Notes: generated from the sequence alone by a model not told the origin. A stretch of 57,222 nt of DNA from Actinomyces dentalis DSM 19115 (GCF_000429225.1 NZ_AUBL01000027.1:1-57222), one strand, 5' to 3'. Positions 22,558 through 31,911 are shown, counted from the first letter of the stretch. Program-made: numbers and translations.

Positions 22558-24000
22558 ATGCCCCGCACCGACCTGTCAGCCCTCCCCATCGCCCTGGGCC
22601 CTCTGGACGGCCGCTACCGCGCCGTCGTCGCCCCCCTGATCGACCACCTGTCCGAGGCCGCCCTCAACCGGGCGCGCCTGCAGGTGGAGGTCGAGTGGCT
22701 CATCCACCTGACCGACGGCGGCGTCCTGCCCGGCGCCCCCCGCCTCAGCCAGTCCGAGAGGAGCTACCTGCGCGGGCTCGTCGACGCCTTCGGCGCCGAG
22801 GACATCGCCGAGCTGGCCGACATCGAGGCCGTCACCCGCCACGACGTCAAGGCCGTGGAGTACCTGCTCAAGCGGCGGCTCGACGCCGTGCCCGCCTCGG
22901 TCGCGTCGGCGGACCGCGGCCCCTCCGTCCTGCCCGCGCTGCACGAGATCGTCCACATCCTCTGCACCAGCGAGGACATCAACAACCTCGCCTACGCCCT
23001 GACCATCCGCTCCGCCGTGACGCGGGTGTGGCTGCCGGCGGCCCGCGGGCTCGTGGAGGACCTGACCGCCCTCGCCCGCGAGCAGGCGGACGCCCCGATG
23101 CTCTCGCGCACCCACGGCCAGCCGGCCACGCCCACCACGCTCGGCAAGGAGATGGCGGTGCTCGCCCACCGCCTGGCCCGCCAGGCGCGCCGCGTCGAGG
23201 GCGCGCAGTACCTGGGCAAGATCAACGGCGCCACCGGCACCTACGGCGCGCACGTCGTGGCCGTGCCGGGGGCCGACTGGGAGGCGGTCGCCCGCTCCTT
23301 CGTGGAGGGGCTGGGGCTGACCTGGAACCCGCTGACCACCCAGATCGAATCCCACGACTGGCAGGCCGAGCTCTACTCCGACGTCGCCCGCTTCAACCGC
23401 ATCGCCCACAACCTGGCCACCGACGTGTGGACCTACATCTCGCTGGGCTACTTCCGCCAGCGCCTGAGCGCGCAGGGCTCCACCGGCTCGTCGACCATGC
23501 CGCACAAGGTCAACCCGATCCGCTTCGAGAACGGCGAGGCCAACCTGGAGATCTCCTGCGCCCTGCTGGAGACGCTGGCCGCCACGCTGGTCACCTCGCG
23601 CCTCCAGCGGGACCTGACCGACTCCACCACGCAGCGCAATGCGGGCGTGGCCCTGGGGCACTCGCTGCTGGCGATCGACAACATCCGCCGCGGCCTGGCC
23701 GGGCTCGACGTCGACCGCGCCCGCCTGGAGGCCGACCTCGACGACGCCTGGGAGGTGCTGGGCGAACCGGTGCAGCAGGCCATGCGGGCGGCCGCCGTGG
23801 CCGGGGCGAGGGGCATGGCCGACCCCTACGAGCGCCTCAAGGAGCTCACCCGCGGCAGGAGGGTCACGCCCGAGGCCATGCGCGAGTTCATCTCCGGCCT
23901 GGGCATGCCCGACGACGTCGAGGCCCGCCTGCTCGCCCTGACCCCCGCCGCCTACACGGGCCTGGCCGCCCACCTGGTGTCGCACCTGGATGAGGAGTAG
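22558..24000 (+). CDS. purB: Adenylosuccinate lyase
   Basis: A 480-residue fumarase/aspartase-superfamily enzyme. The signature loop GSSTMPHKVNP (310-320) carries the catalytic serine, and SRTHGQPATPTTLGKEM and TSEDINNLAY are the other two conserved regions. It removes fumarate from SAICAR and from adenylosuccinate in purine synthesis. The N-terminus (ALGPLDGRYRAVVAPLIDH) and total length are typical of the long bacterial form. CACAAT at 22546-22551 ends exactly six bases before ATG 22558, so translation should begin on a leaderless mRNA. The gene stands alone, not in a pur operon. Confidence 0.95.
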   Translation: MPRTDLSALPIALGPLDGRYRAVVAPLIDHLSEAALNRARLQVEVEWLIHLTDGGVLPGAPRLSQSERSYLRGLVDAFGAEDIAELADIEAVTRHDVKAVEYLLKRRLDAVPASVASADRGPSVLPALHEIVHILCTSEDINNLAYALTIRSAVTRVWLPAARGLVEDLTALAREQADAPMLSRTHGQPATPTTLGKEMAVLAHRLARQARRVEGAQYLGKINGATGTYGAHVVAVPGADWEAVARSFVEGLGLTWNPLTTQIESHDWQAELYSDVARFNRIAHNLATDVWTYISLGYFRQRLSAQGSTGSSTMPHKVNPIRFENGEANLEISCALLETLAATLVTSRLQRDLTDSTTQRNAGVALGHSLLAIDNIRRGLAGLDVDRARLEADLDDAWEVLGEPVQQAMRAAAVAGARGMADPYERLKELTRGRRVTPEAMREFISGLGMPDDVEARLLALTPAAYTGLAAHLVSHLDEE

Positions 24001-24109
24001 GGGCGCCGACGGCGGTCGCGGGGGCGGCGCGCGCCGGGACGGCGGACGGCGCTCGCGGCGCACGGTGAGCGGCGGTCGCGGGTCCGGCGCCGCGCGGGGA
24101 ACTACCCGA

Positions 24110-24892
24110 CTACCGGAACTGCCTCATGATGGACATGAGGATCGACAGGATGATCCAGCCGATGATGATGGCCGGGCCGAACTTGCCGGTGGCCGGCTGA
24201 GACGGACGCTTCGCGCGGTACTGGAGGCTCCGATCGACCCGGGCCGCCGGGGACGGGCGGATGCCCTGAGGCGGGCGGAAGTCCTGCGATGGGCGGAAGC
24301 CCTGAGGCGGACGGGGACCCGGGGACGGGCGGAAGCCCTGAGGCGGACGGGGACCCGGGGACGGGCGGAAGCTCTGAGGCGGCGCTGGCGCGGGACCCGG
24401 AGCCTGGATCCGGCCGGGAGCGGGAGCCGGGCGCTGCGGCGGGGCCGGCCGCCCCGGCGCGGCCGGACGCTGGGCCAGCGCCTGGGCCTGGGCCTGGCGC
24501 TGGGCGGCGACCTGGTACCGCGATCCCTGGCGCTGCGGGGTCGGGGCCTGCCGACCGTACGCGGGGTCCTGGCGCTGCGGAGCCCGGTGCTGGGCGACCT
24601 GGTGCTCGTGCTGCACGACCTCCTGGCGCATCGCCCGCTGCTGCGCCGCGGCCTGGCGACGCAGCTCGGCGTACCCGGCGCCGAATCCGCCGCCGTCGGA
24701 CCCGACGTTCGCGCCCTCGCCCTGCTCGGGGGCGGCGTCGAAGGCGGAGACGTCGAACAGCGGGGAGCCCATGAGCGGGTCTCCGAGCACGGAGCCGAAG
24801 GGCTCGTCGTCCTGCCAGCCGACGTCCGAGGGCGTCCAGCCGGCGGGGGCCCAGGTGTCGATATCGTCCACGAGGCGGCGCTGGTCGGTCAT
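24110..24892 (-). CDS. Pro/Gln-rich tail-anchored hypothetical protein
   Basis: A 260-residue protein. Residues 1-75 are acidic with aromatic residues (WAPAGWTPSDVGWQDDEPFG). Residues 75-150 are Gln/Arg-rich and probably coiled (RRQAAAQQRAMRQEVVQHEH). A Pro-rich region follows with repeats of a 12-residue unit (FRPSPGPRPPQG), visible in DNA as 36-bp direct repeats between about 24255 and 24375. A single hydrophobic segment (PAIIIGWIILSILMSIM) ends the protein, so it is likely tail-anchored with the rest in the cytoplasm. I do not recognise a family. Start ATG 24892 has GATGCT six bases upstream. It is divergent from csoR. Confidence 0.6.
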   Translation of the reverse strand: MTDQRRLVDDIDTWAPAGWTPSDVGWQDDEPFGSVLGDPLMGSPLFDVSAFDAAPEQGEGANVGSDGGGFGAGYAELRRQAAAQQRAMRQEVVQHEHQVAQHRAPQRQDPAYGRQAPTPQRQGSRYQVAAQRQAQAQALAQRPAAPGRPAPPQRPAPAPGRIQAPGPAPAPPQSFRPSPGPRPPQGFRPSPGPRPPQGFRPSQDFRPPQGIRPSPAARVDRSLQYRAKRPSQPATGKFGPAIIIGWIILSILMSIMRQFR

Positions 24893-24972
24893 GCCCCCAG
24901 CATCCCACACGCCCGCGCCCTCTGTTCCGCTCCCCCGCCCGCGGGGATCGCCCCGCCCGGGTCCGCCGCGGA

Positions 24973-25026
24973 GGGCATGCCCGACGCCGATCCCCCGCGG
25001 GCGGGGGATCGGCGTCGGGCATGCCC
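24973..25026. repeat. Perfect 26-bp inverted repeat upstream of csoR
   Basis: Arms 24973-24998 and 25001-25026 are perfectly complementary with a 2-base centre and include GCATGCCCGACGCCGATC. It lies between two divergent genes, ten bases before the csoR -35 box, so it is not a terminator for either. It could be an operator, a cruciform or an insulator. Confidence 0.7.
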
Positions 25027-25036
25027 CGGAGAACAA

Positions 25037-25065
25037 TTGACACCCCTACCCCCTAGGGGTATGTT
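25037..25065 (+). promoter_or_regulatory. csoR promoter with CsoR operator
   Basis: TTGACA (25037-25042) and TATGTT (25060-25065) are 17 bases apart. The spacer holds TACCCCCTAGGGGTA (25047-25061), with perfect 6-bp arms TACCCC/GGGGTA, matching the G/C tract palindrome bound by CsoR. Apo-CsoR would block polymerase; Cu(I) binding releases it. Confidence 0.85.
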
Positions 25066-25107
25066 CTCCGGTATCAGGACATCCGCACCGATCACCGGGA
25101 GGCAGCC

Positions 25108-25389
25108 GTGGCCGGCTACACGGGCAGCAAGGAGGACCACCTCAGGCGACTGCGCCGCATCGAGGGCCAGGTCCGCGGAATCTCCCGCATGATCGAGGAG
25201 GACACCTACTGCATCGACGTGCTCACGCAGATCTCCGCCGCCACCAGCGCGCTGCGGGCCGTGAGCCTCGGCCTGCTGGAGGAGCACATGAACCACTGCG
25301 TCCTCCACGCCGCCCAGTCCTCCGACGCCGAGGGCCGCGCCAAGATCCGCGAGGCCTCCGACGCCATCGCCCGCCTCGTCAAGTCCTGA
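25108..25389 (+). CDS. csoR: Copper-sensing transcriptional repressor CsoR
   Basis: A 93-residue four-helix repressor of the CsoR/RcnR family. The Cu(I) ligands are present: C35 (EDTYCIDVL), H60 and C64 (LLEEHMNHCVL). The start of helix 1 (HLRRLRRIEGQVRGISRMI) is the DNA-facing family signature. It begins with GTG at 25108, preceded by GGGAGG. It should bind the palindrome in its own promoter and repress csoR-copZ-copA until Cu(I) binds. The genes follow in the same direction with short gaps (46 and 116 bases), the typical actinobacterial copper-efflux operon. Confidence 0.93.
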   Translation: MAGYTGSKEDHLRRLRRIEGQVRGISRMIEEDTYCIDVLTQISAATSALRAVSLGLLEEHMNHCVLHAAQSSDAEGRAKIREASDAIARLVKS

Positions 25390-25435
25390 GGCGCGCGGGC
25401 ACCGCGAGCACGCACTCACACGAAGGAGCAATATT

Positions 25436-25699
25436 ATGGCCGACTTCACCGCCGACGGCATCGACCGCACCACCACCCTCAGGCTCTCCGGCCTGACCTG
25501 CGAGCACTGCGTCGCCCACGTCACCGAGGAGCTCAAGGCCCTCGACGGCGTCAAGAACGTGAGCGTCGTCCTCCACAAGGGCGGGCAGTCCGTGGCCACC
25601 GTCGTCTCCGACGTCCTCCTCGACGACGACGCCCTCAGGGACGCCGTCGACGAGGCGGGCGACTACACCGTCGACGCCATCGAGCGCGACGTCGCCTGA
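25436..25699 (+). CDS. copZ: Heavy-metal-associated copper chaperone, CopZ-like
   Basis: An 87-residue HMA-domain protein. The Cu(I)-binding motif is [13 protein letters not shown] (C22 and C25), followed by the beta-alpha-beta pattern ([14 protein letters not shown], then [14 protein letters not shown]). The chaperone would carry Cu(I) in the cytoplasm to the N-terminal HMA domain of CopA or hand it to CsoR. The 12 residues before the domain are a little longer than usual. AAGGAG lies eight bases before ATG 25436. It lies between csoR and copA. Confidence 0.9.
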   Translation: MADFTADGIDRTTTLRLSGLTCEHCVAHVTEELKALDGVKNVSVVLHKGGQSVATVVSDVLLDDDALRDAVDEAGDYTVDAIERDVA

Positions 25700-25815
25700 C
25701 GCGGGTCACACCCCGCACCCCCGAGCGGCCCATCCGGCCGCCGACCCACCAACGACGACGGGCCGGACCGCACCGCGAACGCGACCGGCCCGTCGCCGTC
25801 CCCCAGGAGCCTTCT

Positions 25816-28476
25816 ATGAGCCAGACCCCCATCGCCACCGCCCCGATAGGCACCGTCGACCTCGCCGTCGGCGGCATGACCTGCGCCTCCTGCGTGGCGC
25901 GGGTGGAGAAGAAGCTCGGCAAGCTCGACGGCGTGACCGCCAGCGTCAACCTCGCCACCGAGTCCGCCCACATCGTCCTGACCCGGGACGTGAGCGACGA
26001 CGAGCTCATCGCCACCGTGGCCCGCGCCGGATACACCGCCGCCGTCACCGGGCGGACGACGGCGCGGCCCGACGCCGACGCCCGGCAGCAGGCCGGGCCG
26101 GACGAAGCGGCCGGGTCCGGCGCGCCGGCCGCAGCCCCGCCCGCCGCGCCGGCCGCCCCGACGCCGGCGACCGCCGCCCCCGCGGGGCCCGCCGCCGACC
26201 CCGGCGCGCCAGGCGCTCCCGCCGTCGAATCCGTCGCCGTCGCGGGCCCGGCCGCCGCCGCTATCAGTCCCGGCGCATCCTCCGCGCTCGCCGCCACGGG
26301 CCCGGCCGCCGCCGTCGAGCCCGCCCCCGCCGCCCCCGCCCCGCGGATCGGCGCCTCCCACCTGGAGCGCGCCGCCGACCTCAGGCAGCGCCTCATCCTC
26401 GCCCTGCTCATGTCCGTCCCCGTCATGGCGATCTCCATGGTCCCGGCCCTCCAGTTCGTCGGCTGGCAGTGGATCATCGCCGAGCTGACCGCCCCGGTGG
26501 TCACCTGGGCCGCCTGGCCCTTCCACAAGGCGGCCTTCCGGGCCCTGCGCCACGGCGCCTTCACCATGGACACGCTCGTGTCCCTCGGGGTCATCGCCGC
26601 CACCGGCTGGAGCCTGTGGGCCATGATCTGGGGCGGCGCCGGCCACCTGGGCATGCGCATGTCCATGGAATTCCTGCCCCGGGCGCAGGGACACCACGCC
26701 CACATGTACTTCGAGTCGGCCGCCTGGGTGGTCACCTTCCTCCTGGCGGGCCGCTACGCCGAGGCCCGCGCCAAGTACCGCTCCGGCGACGCCCTGCGCG
26801 CCCTCCTCGAGCTCGGCGCCAAGGAGGTCACAGTGGTGCGCCTGACCTCGCCGTCGGGCTCGTCCGACGCCGTCGACGTGCTGGACGAGGACGGCGCCCC
26901 GCGGCCCGACGCCCGGCGCACCGAGGAGCGCCTCGGCGTGGACGAGCTGCGCCCCGGCGACCTGTTCGCCGTCCGGCCCGGGGAGAAGATCGCCACCGAC
27001 GGCGTGGTCGTCGAGGGCGCCTCCGCCGTCGACGCCTCCATGCTCACCGGCGAGTCCGTGCCCGTGGACGTCGGCGCGGGCGACGAGGTCACCGGCGCCA
27101 CCGTCAATGTCTCCGGCGCGCTGCTGGTGCGGGCCACCCGCGTCGGCGAGGGCACCACCCTGGCCCGCATCGGGGCGATGGTCACGGCCGCCCAGGCCGG
27201 CAAGGCCCCCGTCCAGCGCCTGGCCGACCGCATCTCCGGCGTCTTCGTGCCGGCGGTCCTGGTGCTCTCGGCGGCCACGCTCGCCGTGTGGCTCCTGCTG
27301 GGCCAGTCCCTCCAGCAGGCCTTCATGGCGGCGGTGGCGGTCCTGGTCATCGCCTGCCCCTGCGCGCTCGGCCTGGCCACGCCCACGGCGCTGCTGGTGG
27401 GGTCGGGGCGCGCCGCCCGGCTCGGCGTGGTCATCAAGGGCCCCGAGGTCCTGGAGTCCACCCGGGCGCTGGAGACGATCGTCCTGGACAAGACCGGCAC
27501 CGTCACCGAGGGGCGCATGAGCCTGGACGCGCGCGACGGCGTCGTGACCGTGGGTGGGGCGCGCAGGGAGCGGGCCCTGCTCCTGGCGGGGGCGCTGGAG
27601 GCGGCGAGCGAGCACCCGGTCGCGGCGGCGATCGCCCAGGCCGCGCGGGCCGAGCTCGGCGAACTGCCGCCGGTCCGGGACTTCTCCAACCACGAGGGGC
27701 GGGGCGTGAGCGGGCGCGTCGAGGGGCGCGAGGCGGCCGTGGGGCGGGCGGCCTGGCTGGTCGAGCGGGGCGTGGAGCTGCCCGGCGGGGCCCGCGAGGC
27801 GCTGGCCGCCTTCGAGGCCGACGGCGCCACCGCCGTCGTCCTGGCCGTCGCCGCCGACGACGGTGCTCGGCCCGGCGCCGCTCGGAACGGGAGCGCGCTG
27901 CGCGCCGCGGCCGTCCTGGCGGTGCGCGACACCATCCGCCCCACCTCCCGCGAGGCGATCGGCCGGCTGCGCGAACTCGGGGTGCGCCCCGTCCTGCTCA
28001 CCGGGGACAACGCCCGGGCGGCCGCGCGGGTGGCCGCCGAGGTGGGGATCGGGGCTGAGGACGTGCGCGCCGAGGTCCTGCCCGGGGACAAGCGCGACGT
28101 CGTCGCCGCCCTTCAGGCCGGCGGGCGGCACGTGGGCATGGTGGGCGACGGCGTCAACGACGCCGCGGCCCTGGCCCAGGCCGGGGTGCAGGGCCTGGGC
28201 TTCGCCATGGGCTCGGGGACGGACGTGGCCATTGAGGCCGCCGATATCATTCTCGTGCGCACCGATCTGGGCGCCGTCGTGGACGCCATCAGGGTCAGCC
28301 GGGACACGCTGCGCATTATCAAGCAGAACCTGTTCTGGGCCTTCGCCTACAATGTGGCGGCGATTCCGCTGGCGGCGGCCGGACTGCTCAACCCCATGAT
28401 CGCCGGGGCCGCCATGGCCTGCTCCAGCGTCATTGTGGTGACCAATTCGCTGCGCCTGCGCCGCGCCGGCCGCTGA
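25816..28476 (+). CDS. copA: Cu(I)-exporting P1B-type ATPase
   Basis: An 886-residue P1B ATPase. Domains in order: an HMA domain (residues 12-80, C23/C26 in [12 protein letters not shown]); an unusually long Ala/Pro-rich linker (about 88-180); membrane helices; actuator with TGES (about 411); the membrane CPC motif (C514-P-C516 in [13 protein letters not shown]); phosphorylation site DKTGT (D558); SEHPVA (H600) in the nucleotide domain; and the hinge [10 protein letters not shown] (about 777). CPC marks Cu(I)/Ag(I) specificity. It pumps Cu(I) out of the cytoplasm. AGGAG lies upstream of ATG 25816. It is the last gene of the csoR-controlled operon. Confidence 0.95.
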   Translation: MSQTPIATAPIGTVDLAVGGMTCASCVARVEKKLGKLDGVTASVNLATESAHIVLTRDVSDDELIATVARAGYTAAVTGRTTARPDADARQQAGPDEAAGSGAPAAAPPAAPAAPTPATAAPAGPAADPGAPGAPAVESVAVAGPAAAAISPGASSALAATGPAAAVEPAPAAPAPRIGASHLERAADLRQRLILALLMSVPVMAISMVPALQFVGWQWIIAELTAPVVTWAAWPFHKAAFRALRHGAFTMDTLVSLGVIAATGWSLWAMIWGGAGHLGMRMSMEFLPRAQGHHAHMYFESAAWVVTFLLAGRYAEARAKYRSGDALRALLELGAKEVTVVRLTSPSGSSDAVDVLDEDGAPRPDARRTEERLGVDELRPGDLFAVRPGEKIATDGVVVEGASAVDASMLTGESVPVDVGAGDEVTGATVNVSGALLVRATRVGEGTTLARIGAMVTAAQAGKAPVQRLADRISGVFVPAVLVLSAATLAVWLLLGQSLQQAFMAAVAVLVIACPCALGLATPTALLVGSGRAARLGVVIKGPEVLESTRALETIVLDKTGTVTEGRMSLDARDGVVTVGGARRERALLLAGALEAASEHPVAAAIAQAARAELGELPPVRDFSNHEGRGVSGRVEGREAAVGRAAWLVERGVELPGGAREALAAFEADGATAVVLAVAADDGARPGAARNGSALRAAAVLAVRDTIRPTSREAIGRLRELGVRPVLLTGDNARAAARVAAEVGIGAEDVRAEVLPGDKRDVVAALQAGGRHVGMVGDGVNDAAALAQAGVQGLGFAMGSGTDVAIEAADIILVRTDLGAVVDAIRVSRDTLRIIKQNLFWAFAYNVAAIPLAAAGLLNPMIAGAAMACSSVIVVTNSLRLRRAGR

Positions 28477-28496
28477 GGCCGCCCCTCTCCGTCTCT

Positions 28497-28518
28497 TTAA
28501 CCGGCGGAAAGCGCGCAT
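28497..28518 (+). repeat. Single 22-bp dispersed repeat unit after copA
   Basis: TTAACCGGCGGAAAGCGCGC... aligns with the 22-bp unit seen at 5863, 29923-29966 and 56547-56634, and again lies just downstream of a stop codon (21 bases). The rest of the 202-base gap up to 28678 holds nothing recognisable. Confidence 0.4.
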
Positions 28519-28678
28519 CGGGTTTCCCGGCGGGGCCGGCGGCGGCGCGCATCATCACCGCCCTCAACATCCCGACAGGGCACTAAAAACTGTGCAGCTC
28601 AAGTCCGAGTCCGCCGGACCGCACACGGTCAGGATTCTGCACCGTCGCTCGGCGTGGGCTCATTCAGCCCGCGGACCG

Positions 28679-29383
28679 TCAGCCCGTGGGTGTGGAGCTC
28701 GCGCCGGCCGTCTCCCCGGGGGCGGGGGGCATGAGCTGCGCGGGGGACGGTGTGACGTAGGCGCGCATGGTGGCCGGGCCCATATAGGTGATGAGGTCGG
28801 GCAGGATATCCATGACCCACTGCCTGGCCGGAGACCCGGGAACACCGTCGAAAACGCTTATCTCGAAGGCCGTACCGTAGCCTGACGGCAGGAACCAGAT
28901 GACGTAGATGGCGTAGTAATCAGGCTGTTCGAAGGTGTAGACGCTCCCGGCAAGAAAGGGAGTGTCCAGACGCGTGACCCTGCCCTCGGTCGTATTCTGG
29001 AAGTTCTCCTCCGTTGCATTTCCACGGAGGGGAAAGTAACCAGGCCGTGTAAGAAAATCTCCGGAGCCGATTCTGTTGATGGGCGCACCCTCAACAGCGA
29101 TAGAACATATATCTACTTGTTCGTCCGAATAATTCTCGGTGACGCGGTGGCCCAGGATGCGGGCGAACTCCCTCGCGGAGTAGGCGCCGCGGCACAGGGA
29201 GTCATCATCCCGGCGCAGAGCGGCGGCCCACGACGTCCACGCCCACGCCCCGCTGACGCCCACGAGAGCGACCACCAGCACGACGATCACCACCGCCCAC
29301 CGGCGCGGAAGGCGCGCCCGACTAGTTCTCGCCGTCTTCTCCGAAGACGATTCGGATTCCACGGGAGCGACGTGCGAACCCAT
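28679..29383 (-). CDS. Hypothetical membrane-anchored extracytoplasmic protein
   Basis: A 234-residue protein. Residues 1-27 are polar, then WAVVIVVLVVALVGVSGAWAW is a single N-terminal membrane anchor or uncleaved signal. The exported domain (residues 55-215) contains two cysteines (SLCRGAYSAREF and DICSIAVEG) that could form a disulfide, then strand-rich sequence such as YTFEQPDYYAIYVIWFLPSG. The C-terminus is Pro/Thr-rich. I do not recognise the family. Its ATG overlaps the preceding stop by one base (TAATG), so it is coupled to the gene at 29383-29850. GC content is lower than in neighbouring genes. Confidence 0.6.
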   Translation of the reverse strand: MGSHVAPVESESSSEKTARTSRARLPRRWAVVIVVLVVALVGVSGAWAWTSWAAALRRDDDSLCRGAYSAREFARILGHRVTENYSDEQVDICSIAVEGAPINRIGSGDFLTRPGYFPLRGNATEENFQNTTEGRVTRLDTPFLAGSVYTFEQPDYYAIYVIWFLPSGYGTAFEISVFDGVPGSPARQWVMDILPDLITYMGPATMRAYVTPSPAQLMPPAPGETAGASSTPTG

Positions 29384-29850
29384 TAAGACCCCTGAGCCTC
29401 TTCGCGCAGATCATTATTAATCAAGCCGGTCGCATTGACCCGCGCCCGGAAGGCATCGACCCGGCTGGTCTCATCCGCGCCCACTTTGACGGTGCCCTCG
29501 AGATTGATGCGACCATGCGCCTCACCGGGCTTGGGCGGAACACGCCGATGCGGCATGTCCTGCATGAATATAACCCTGTCGGAGCCGGGACTCTCAGGAC
29601 AGACGGCGACGGGCGTCATTCGGTGCGGCTCGTCCTTGCCGGTCGTCGCACTTGCGCCGGTCACAGCCGACGTGAGTTCTGATGCGCAATTCTCCACAAT
29701 CACGCCCGCATGCGCCTTAACCCAATTGTCGACAGCATATTCGACAGCCAAGTGGACCTCCTCAGGGACGAGAGTTCGCGTCGAGGGGCGAATCCACGGG
29801 CCGCCCCGCTCGACGCGCACCAGTGTGGCAGACGATGGCCGGGAAGGCAA
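29383..29850 (-). CDS. Hypothetical protein, probably 5' truncated
   Basis: Up to 155 residues. The only far-upstream start is TTG at 29850, and a TGA lies two codons before it, so the true 5' end seems lost or the gene starts internally. The readable part is EEVHLAVEYAVDNWVKAHAG, then GKDEPHRMTPVAVCPESPGS, RVIFMQDMPHRRVPPKPGEA and EGTVKVGADETSRVDAFRAR. I do not recognise a family. The coupled downstream gene encodes an anchored exported protein, so this may be a fragment of a related surface protein. Two 22-bp repeat units (29923-29966) sit just upstream of the broken end. Confidence 0.4.
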   Translation of the reverse strand: MPSRPSSATLVRVERGGPWIRPSTRTLVPEEVHLAVEYAVDNWVKAHAGVIVENCASELTSAVTGASATTGKDEPHRMTPVAVCPESPGSDRVIFMQDMPHRRVPPKPGEAHGRINLEGTVKVGADETSRVDAFRARVNATGLINNDLREEAQGS

Positions 29851-29922
29851 CAGGCATCACGCATCCGGGCCGACCGACGGGACGCGGGCGGGCCGCTCCC
29901 CCGAGGTCGCGGCCCGGGGCAC

Positions 29923-29966
29923 CCATGCGTTTTCCGCCGGTTTCGCGTGTCGTTTCCGCCGGTTTC
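29923..29966 (-). repeat. Two tandem 22-bp repeat units
   Basis: Read on the minus strand, two abutting 22-bp units each begin GAAACCGGCGGAAA. The first (29945-29966) continues CGACACGC, the ending also seen in the array at 56547-56634. They lie between a truncated gene and the end of the next. Confidence 0.7.
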
Positions 29967-29986
29967 GATGAAGGCGGCGGGGCCGG

Positions 29987-30865
29987 TCAGGCGGGGTCGG
30001 GCAGGACGACGGAGGTGCCCAGGGCGAAGGGGAAGCCCGGTTTGAGGAGCACGTCGACGGCCGGCTGGGCCAGCGCCACCAGCTGCTCCTCGTCGAGGCT
30101 CTCGGTGCCGTCGGGCCCGGCCTGGCCCAACAACTCCGCATAGGGCACGTCCAGGTCGAGCAGGCTCATTCCATCGACGCGGGGCGTGTCCTTCCACACC
30201 CCGCCGTCCATCTCCAGCAGGGTGCCCAAATGGAAGTGCATGACGACGTCGTCGTCGACCTCGTTGGGAATGCTCAGCAGATGATGGGGTTCGGGATCGC
30301 GCGGAGCCCTCAGGGTGAATAGCAGAATGGCGCCGTCGCGGGCGGCCCGCAGCATGAGTCGGGCGACGTGCACGCAGAATCCGGTGATATTGAAATCGGC
30401 GACGGTGGCCCCCATGGCCTCCTGAATGCTCAGCGGCCCGGACAGGGGGATGGCAACGCCGTCGCTCGGGTCGTTGACGGCGCGGGTCCCCGACGGCGTG
30501 ATCGCCCGCAGCCGCAGGATCGGACCGTCCACGGCGGGATTGAAGTGGACGGCGACATTGTCGGTGGTCTCGCCCGCGGCCACGAGGAACCCGAGCTCGA
30601 CGCGCTCGGACCAGCCCGGCGGGGCCTGCGCCGGACCCGGCTCGGTCTCGACCAGCCCGAGCCCGAGGACCTCGGCCAGGTCGGTCCCGTCCAGCGGCCG
30701 GTGCCAGGTGATCTCCGCGTCGCCGTGCCAGATGGGGACGACGCCGTTGAAGGGGACGCCGAAGCGCACGCGCTCGATCGCCGGCGGGGCCGCGTGCCTG
30801 CCCCTGCCGCGCTGGCGGGACGGGCTCCAGGCGCGATCGTCCGCGCCCACGAAGTACTCGCTCAT
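29987..30865 (-). CDS. Hypothetical cytoplasmic protein
   Basis: A 292-residue protein without signal peptide or membrane segment. It is mixed alpha/beta and acidic near the C-terminus (DVPYAELLGQAGPDGTESLD). Recognisable stretches are VPFNGVVPIWHGDAEITWHR, AGETTDNVAVHFNPAVDGPI and NEVDDDVVMHFHLGTLLEMD. I do not recognise a family. The ATG at 30865 is six bases after TAGGCT (30872-30877), pointing to a leaderless mRNA and supporting this start. The gene is intact and of ordinary GC content. It is on the same strand as the two upstream lipoproteins but is separated from them by 250 bases with a repeated palindrome. Confidence 0.55.
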   Translation of the reverse strand: MSEYFVGADDRAWSPSRQRGRGRHAAPPAIERVRFGVPFNGVVPIWHGDAEITWHRPLDGTDLAEVLGLGLVETEPGPAQAPPGWSERVELGFLVAAGETTDNVAVHFNPAVDGPILRLRAITPSGTRAVNDPSDGVAIPLSGPLSIQEAMGATVADFNITGFCVHVARLMLRAARDGAILLFTLRAPRDPEPHHLLSIPNEVDDDVVMHFHLGTLLEMDGGVWKDTPRVDGMSLLDLDVPYAELLGQAGPDGTESLDEEQLVALAQPAVDVLLKPGFPFALGTSVVLPDPA

Positions 30866-31077
30866 ACCGGCAGCCTACGGCGCTCGGGCCCCGCGCGGGC
30901 GACCCGCACCTCATGAGACCGCCGATCGGGCGCGTCGACAGCGCTGGGCCCCGCGGGCGCGCCGCCCCGGCGTCGGCCCGACGACGGCGCCGCCCTCCTC
31001 GGCACCGCGAGCGGTCCCCGGAGCGCCCGACGCTTGCCTGCGGGCGATCGGAGAGGTTCCACGAGGCGATGCCGGCG

Positions 31078-31108
31078 CCCGCCGGCGGGACGATCCCCCG
31101 CCGGCGGG
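31078..31108 (-). terminator. Paired palindromes after lipoprotein gene
   Basis: Two copies of CCCGCCGGCGGG (31078-31089 and 31097-31108) lie just past the lipoprotein stop. The same pair occurs at 31912-31941 after the upstream paralogue, so it was duplicated with the gene. There is no U-run; it may be an I-type terminator or an mRNA 3' stabiliser. Confidence 0.45.
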
Positions 31109-31113
31109 ACCGA

Positions 31114-31785
31114 TCACTTGATGGTCACTTCGGAGCGCGTGGAGTAGGCCTCGTAGGTCTTCCCGGTCCCGCTGTCGGTGAGGGCATCGCGCTCGTAGAC
31201 GAGGGTGGTGGCACCCTCGGGCAGCGGGTCCACCCTGCCGTCCGAACCCGCGACCGTGAAGGAGAACCAGCCGTCGACGTGGTTCATGCCGCGGTGGTTG
31301 CCATCGTTGATCGGATTCAGGCCGGCCGCCTCCATATCGTCGTCGACGAAGTACGTTCTGAACCCGTAGTGTCCGCTCTCGGTGTCGTCGCTCAGCATGA
31401 GGACGCCGGCAGTTCGCGCGTCCTCATAGGACAGGTCGCCGCTGTAGTCCAGGGTGCAGTGCAGGAGGTAGACGAGCTCGTACTCTCTGGCTCCGGTCTG
31501 GTAGGAAGGCGCCTTGAAGTCGGTGATGATCTGATCGCAGGTCTCGGTCAGACCGATCGCCCCGTCACGGAAGGTGATGGGCTCGATATCCTGGGCCCCC
31601 TCGACGGATCCGGTCGAGTCCGAGCCGTCCGGCGGCGGGGCGCCGGCCGACGGCTCGGTAATCGCGGCGTCGTCGTCTCCTCCCGAGGGGCCTGGCACGG
31701 GAACCTGGCCCTGGCAGGCGGACAGACCCGCGGCGCAGGCCGCGGCGGCGGCGATGGCGAGGATCTTGATGGTGGCCGGTCGCAT
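31114..31785 (-). CDS. Predicted lipoprotein (tandem paralogue A)
   Basis: A 223-residue lipoprotein. The signal MRPATIKILAIAAAAACAAG ends in the lipobox LSAC (Cys24), followed by a Pro/Gly/Asp-rich spacer. The conserved domain begins DIEPITF and contains ETCDQIITDFKAPSYQTG and YLLHCTLDYSGDLSY (two cysteines likely disulfide-bonded), then VDGWFSFTVAGSDG and GKTYEAYSTRSEVTIK. The start is fixed by AAAGGAG seven bases before the ATG; longer frames upstream are noncoding. It would be tethered outside the membrane. The upstream paralogue at 31947 shares the domain almost unchanged. Function unknown. Confidence 0.7.
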   Translation of the reverse strand: MRPATIKILAIAAAAACAAGLSACQGQVPVPGPSGGDDDAAITEPSAGAPPPDGSDSTGSVEGAQDIEPITFRDGAIGLTETCDQIITDFKAPSYQTGAREYELVYLLHCTLDYSGDLSYEDARTAGVLMLSDDTESGHYGFRTYFVDDDMEAAGLNPINDGNHRGMNHVDGWFSFTVAGSDGRVDPLPEGATTLVYERDALTDSGTGKTYEAYSTRSEVTIK

Positions 31786-31911
31786 GAGAGTCTCCTTTGA
31801 GCACTGGCAATGACCCGATGAAGACATTGTGCGAGATGGTCGGCAATCATTCGATGGGCAGAAGTGCCCGGGGCCGTCGGTCCGCCCGCCCCGCCCCGGG
31901 CGCTCGGCCCG

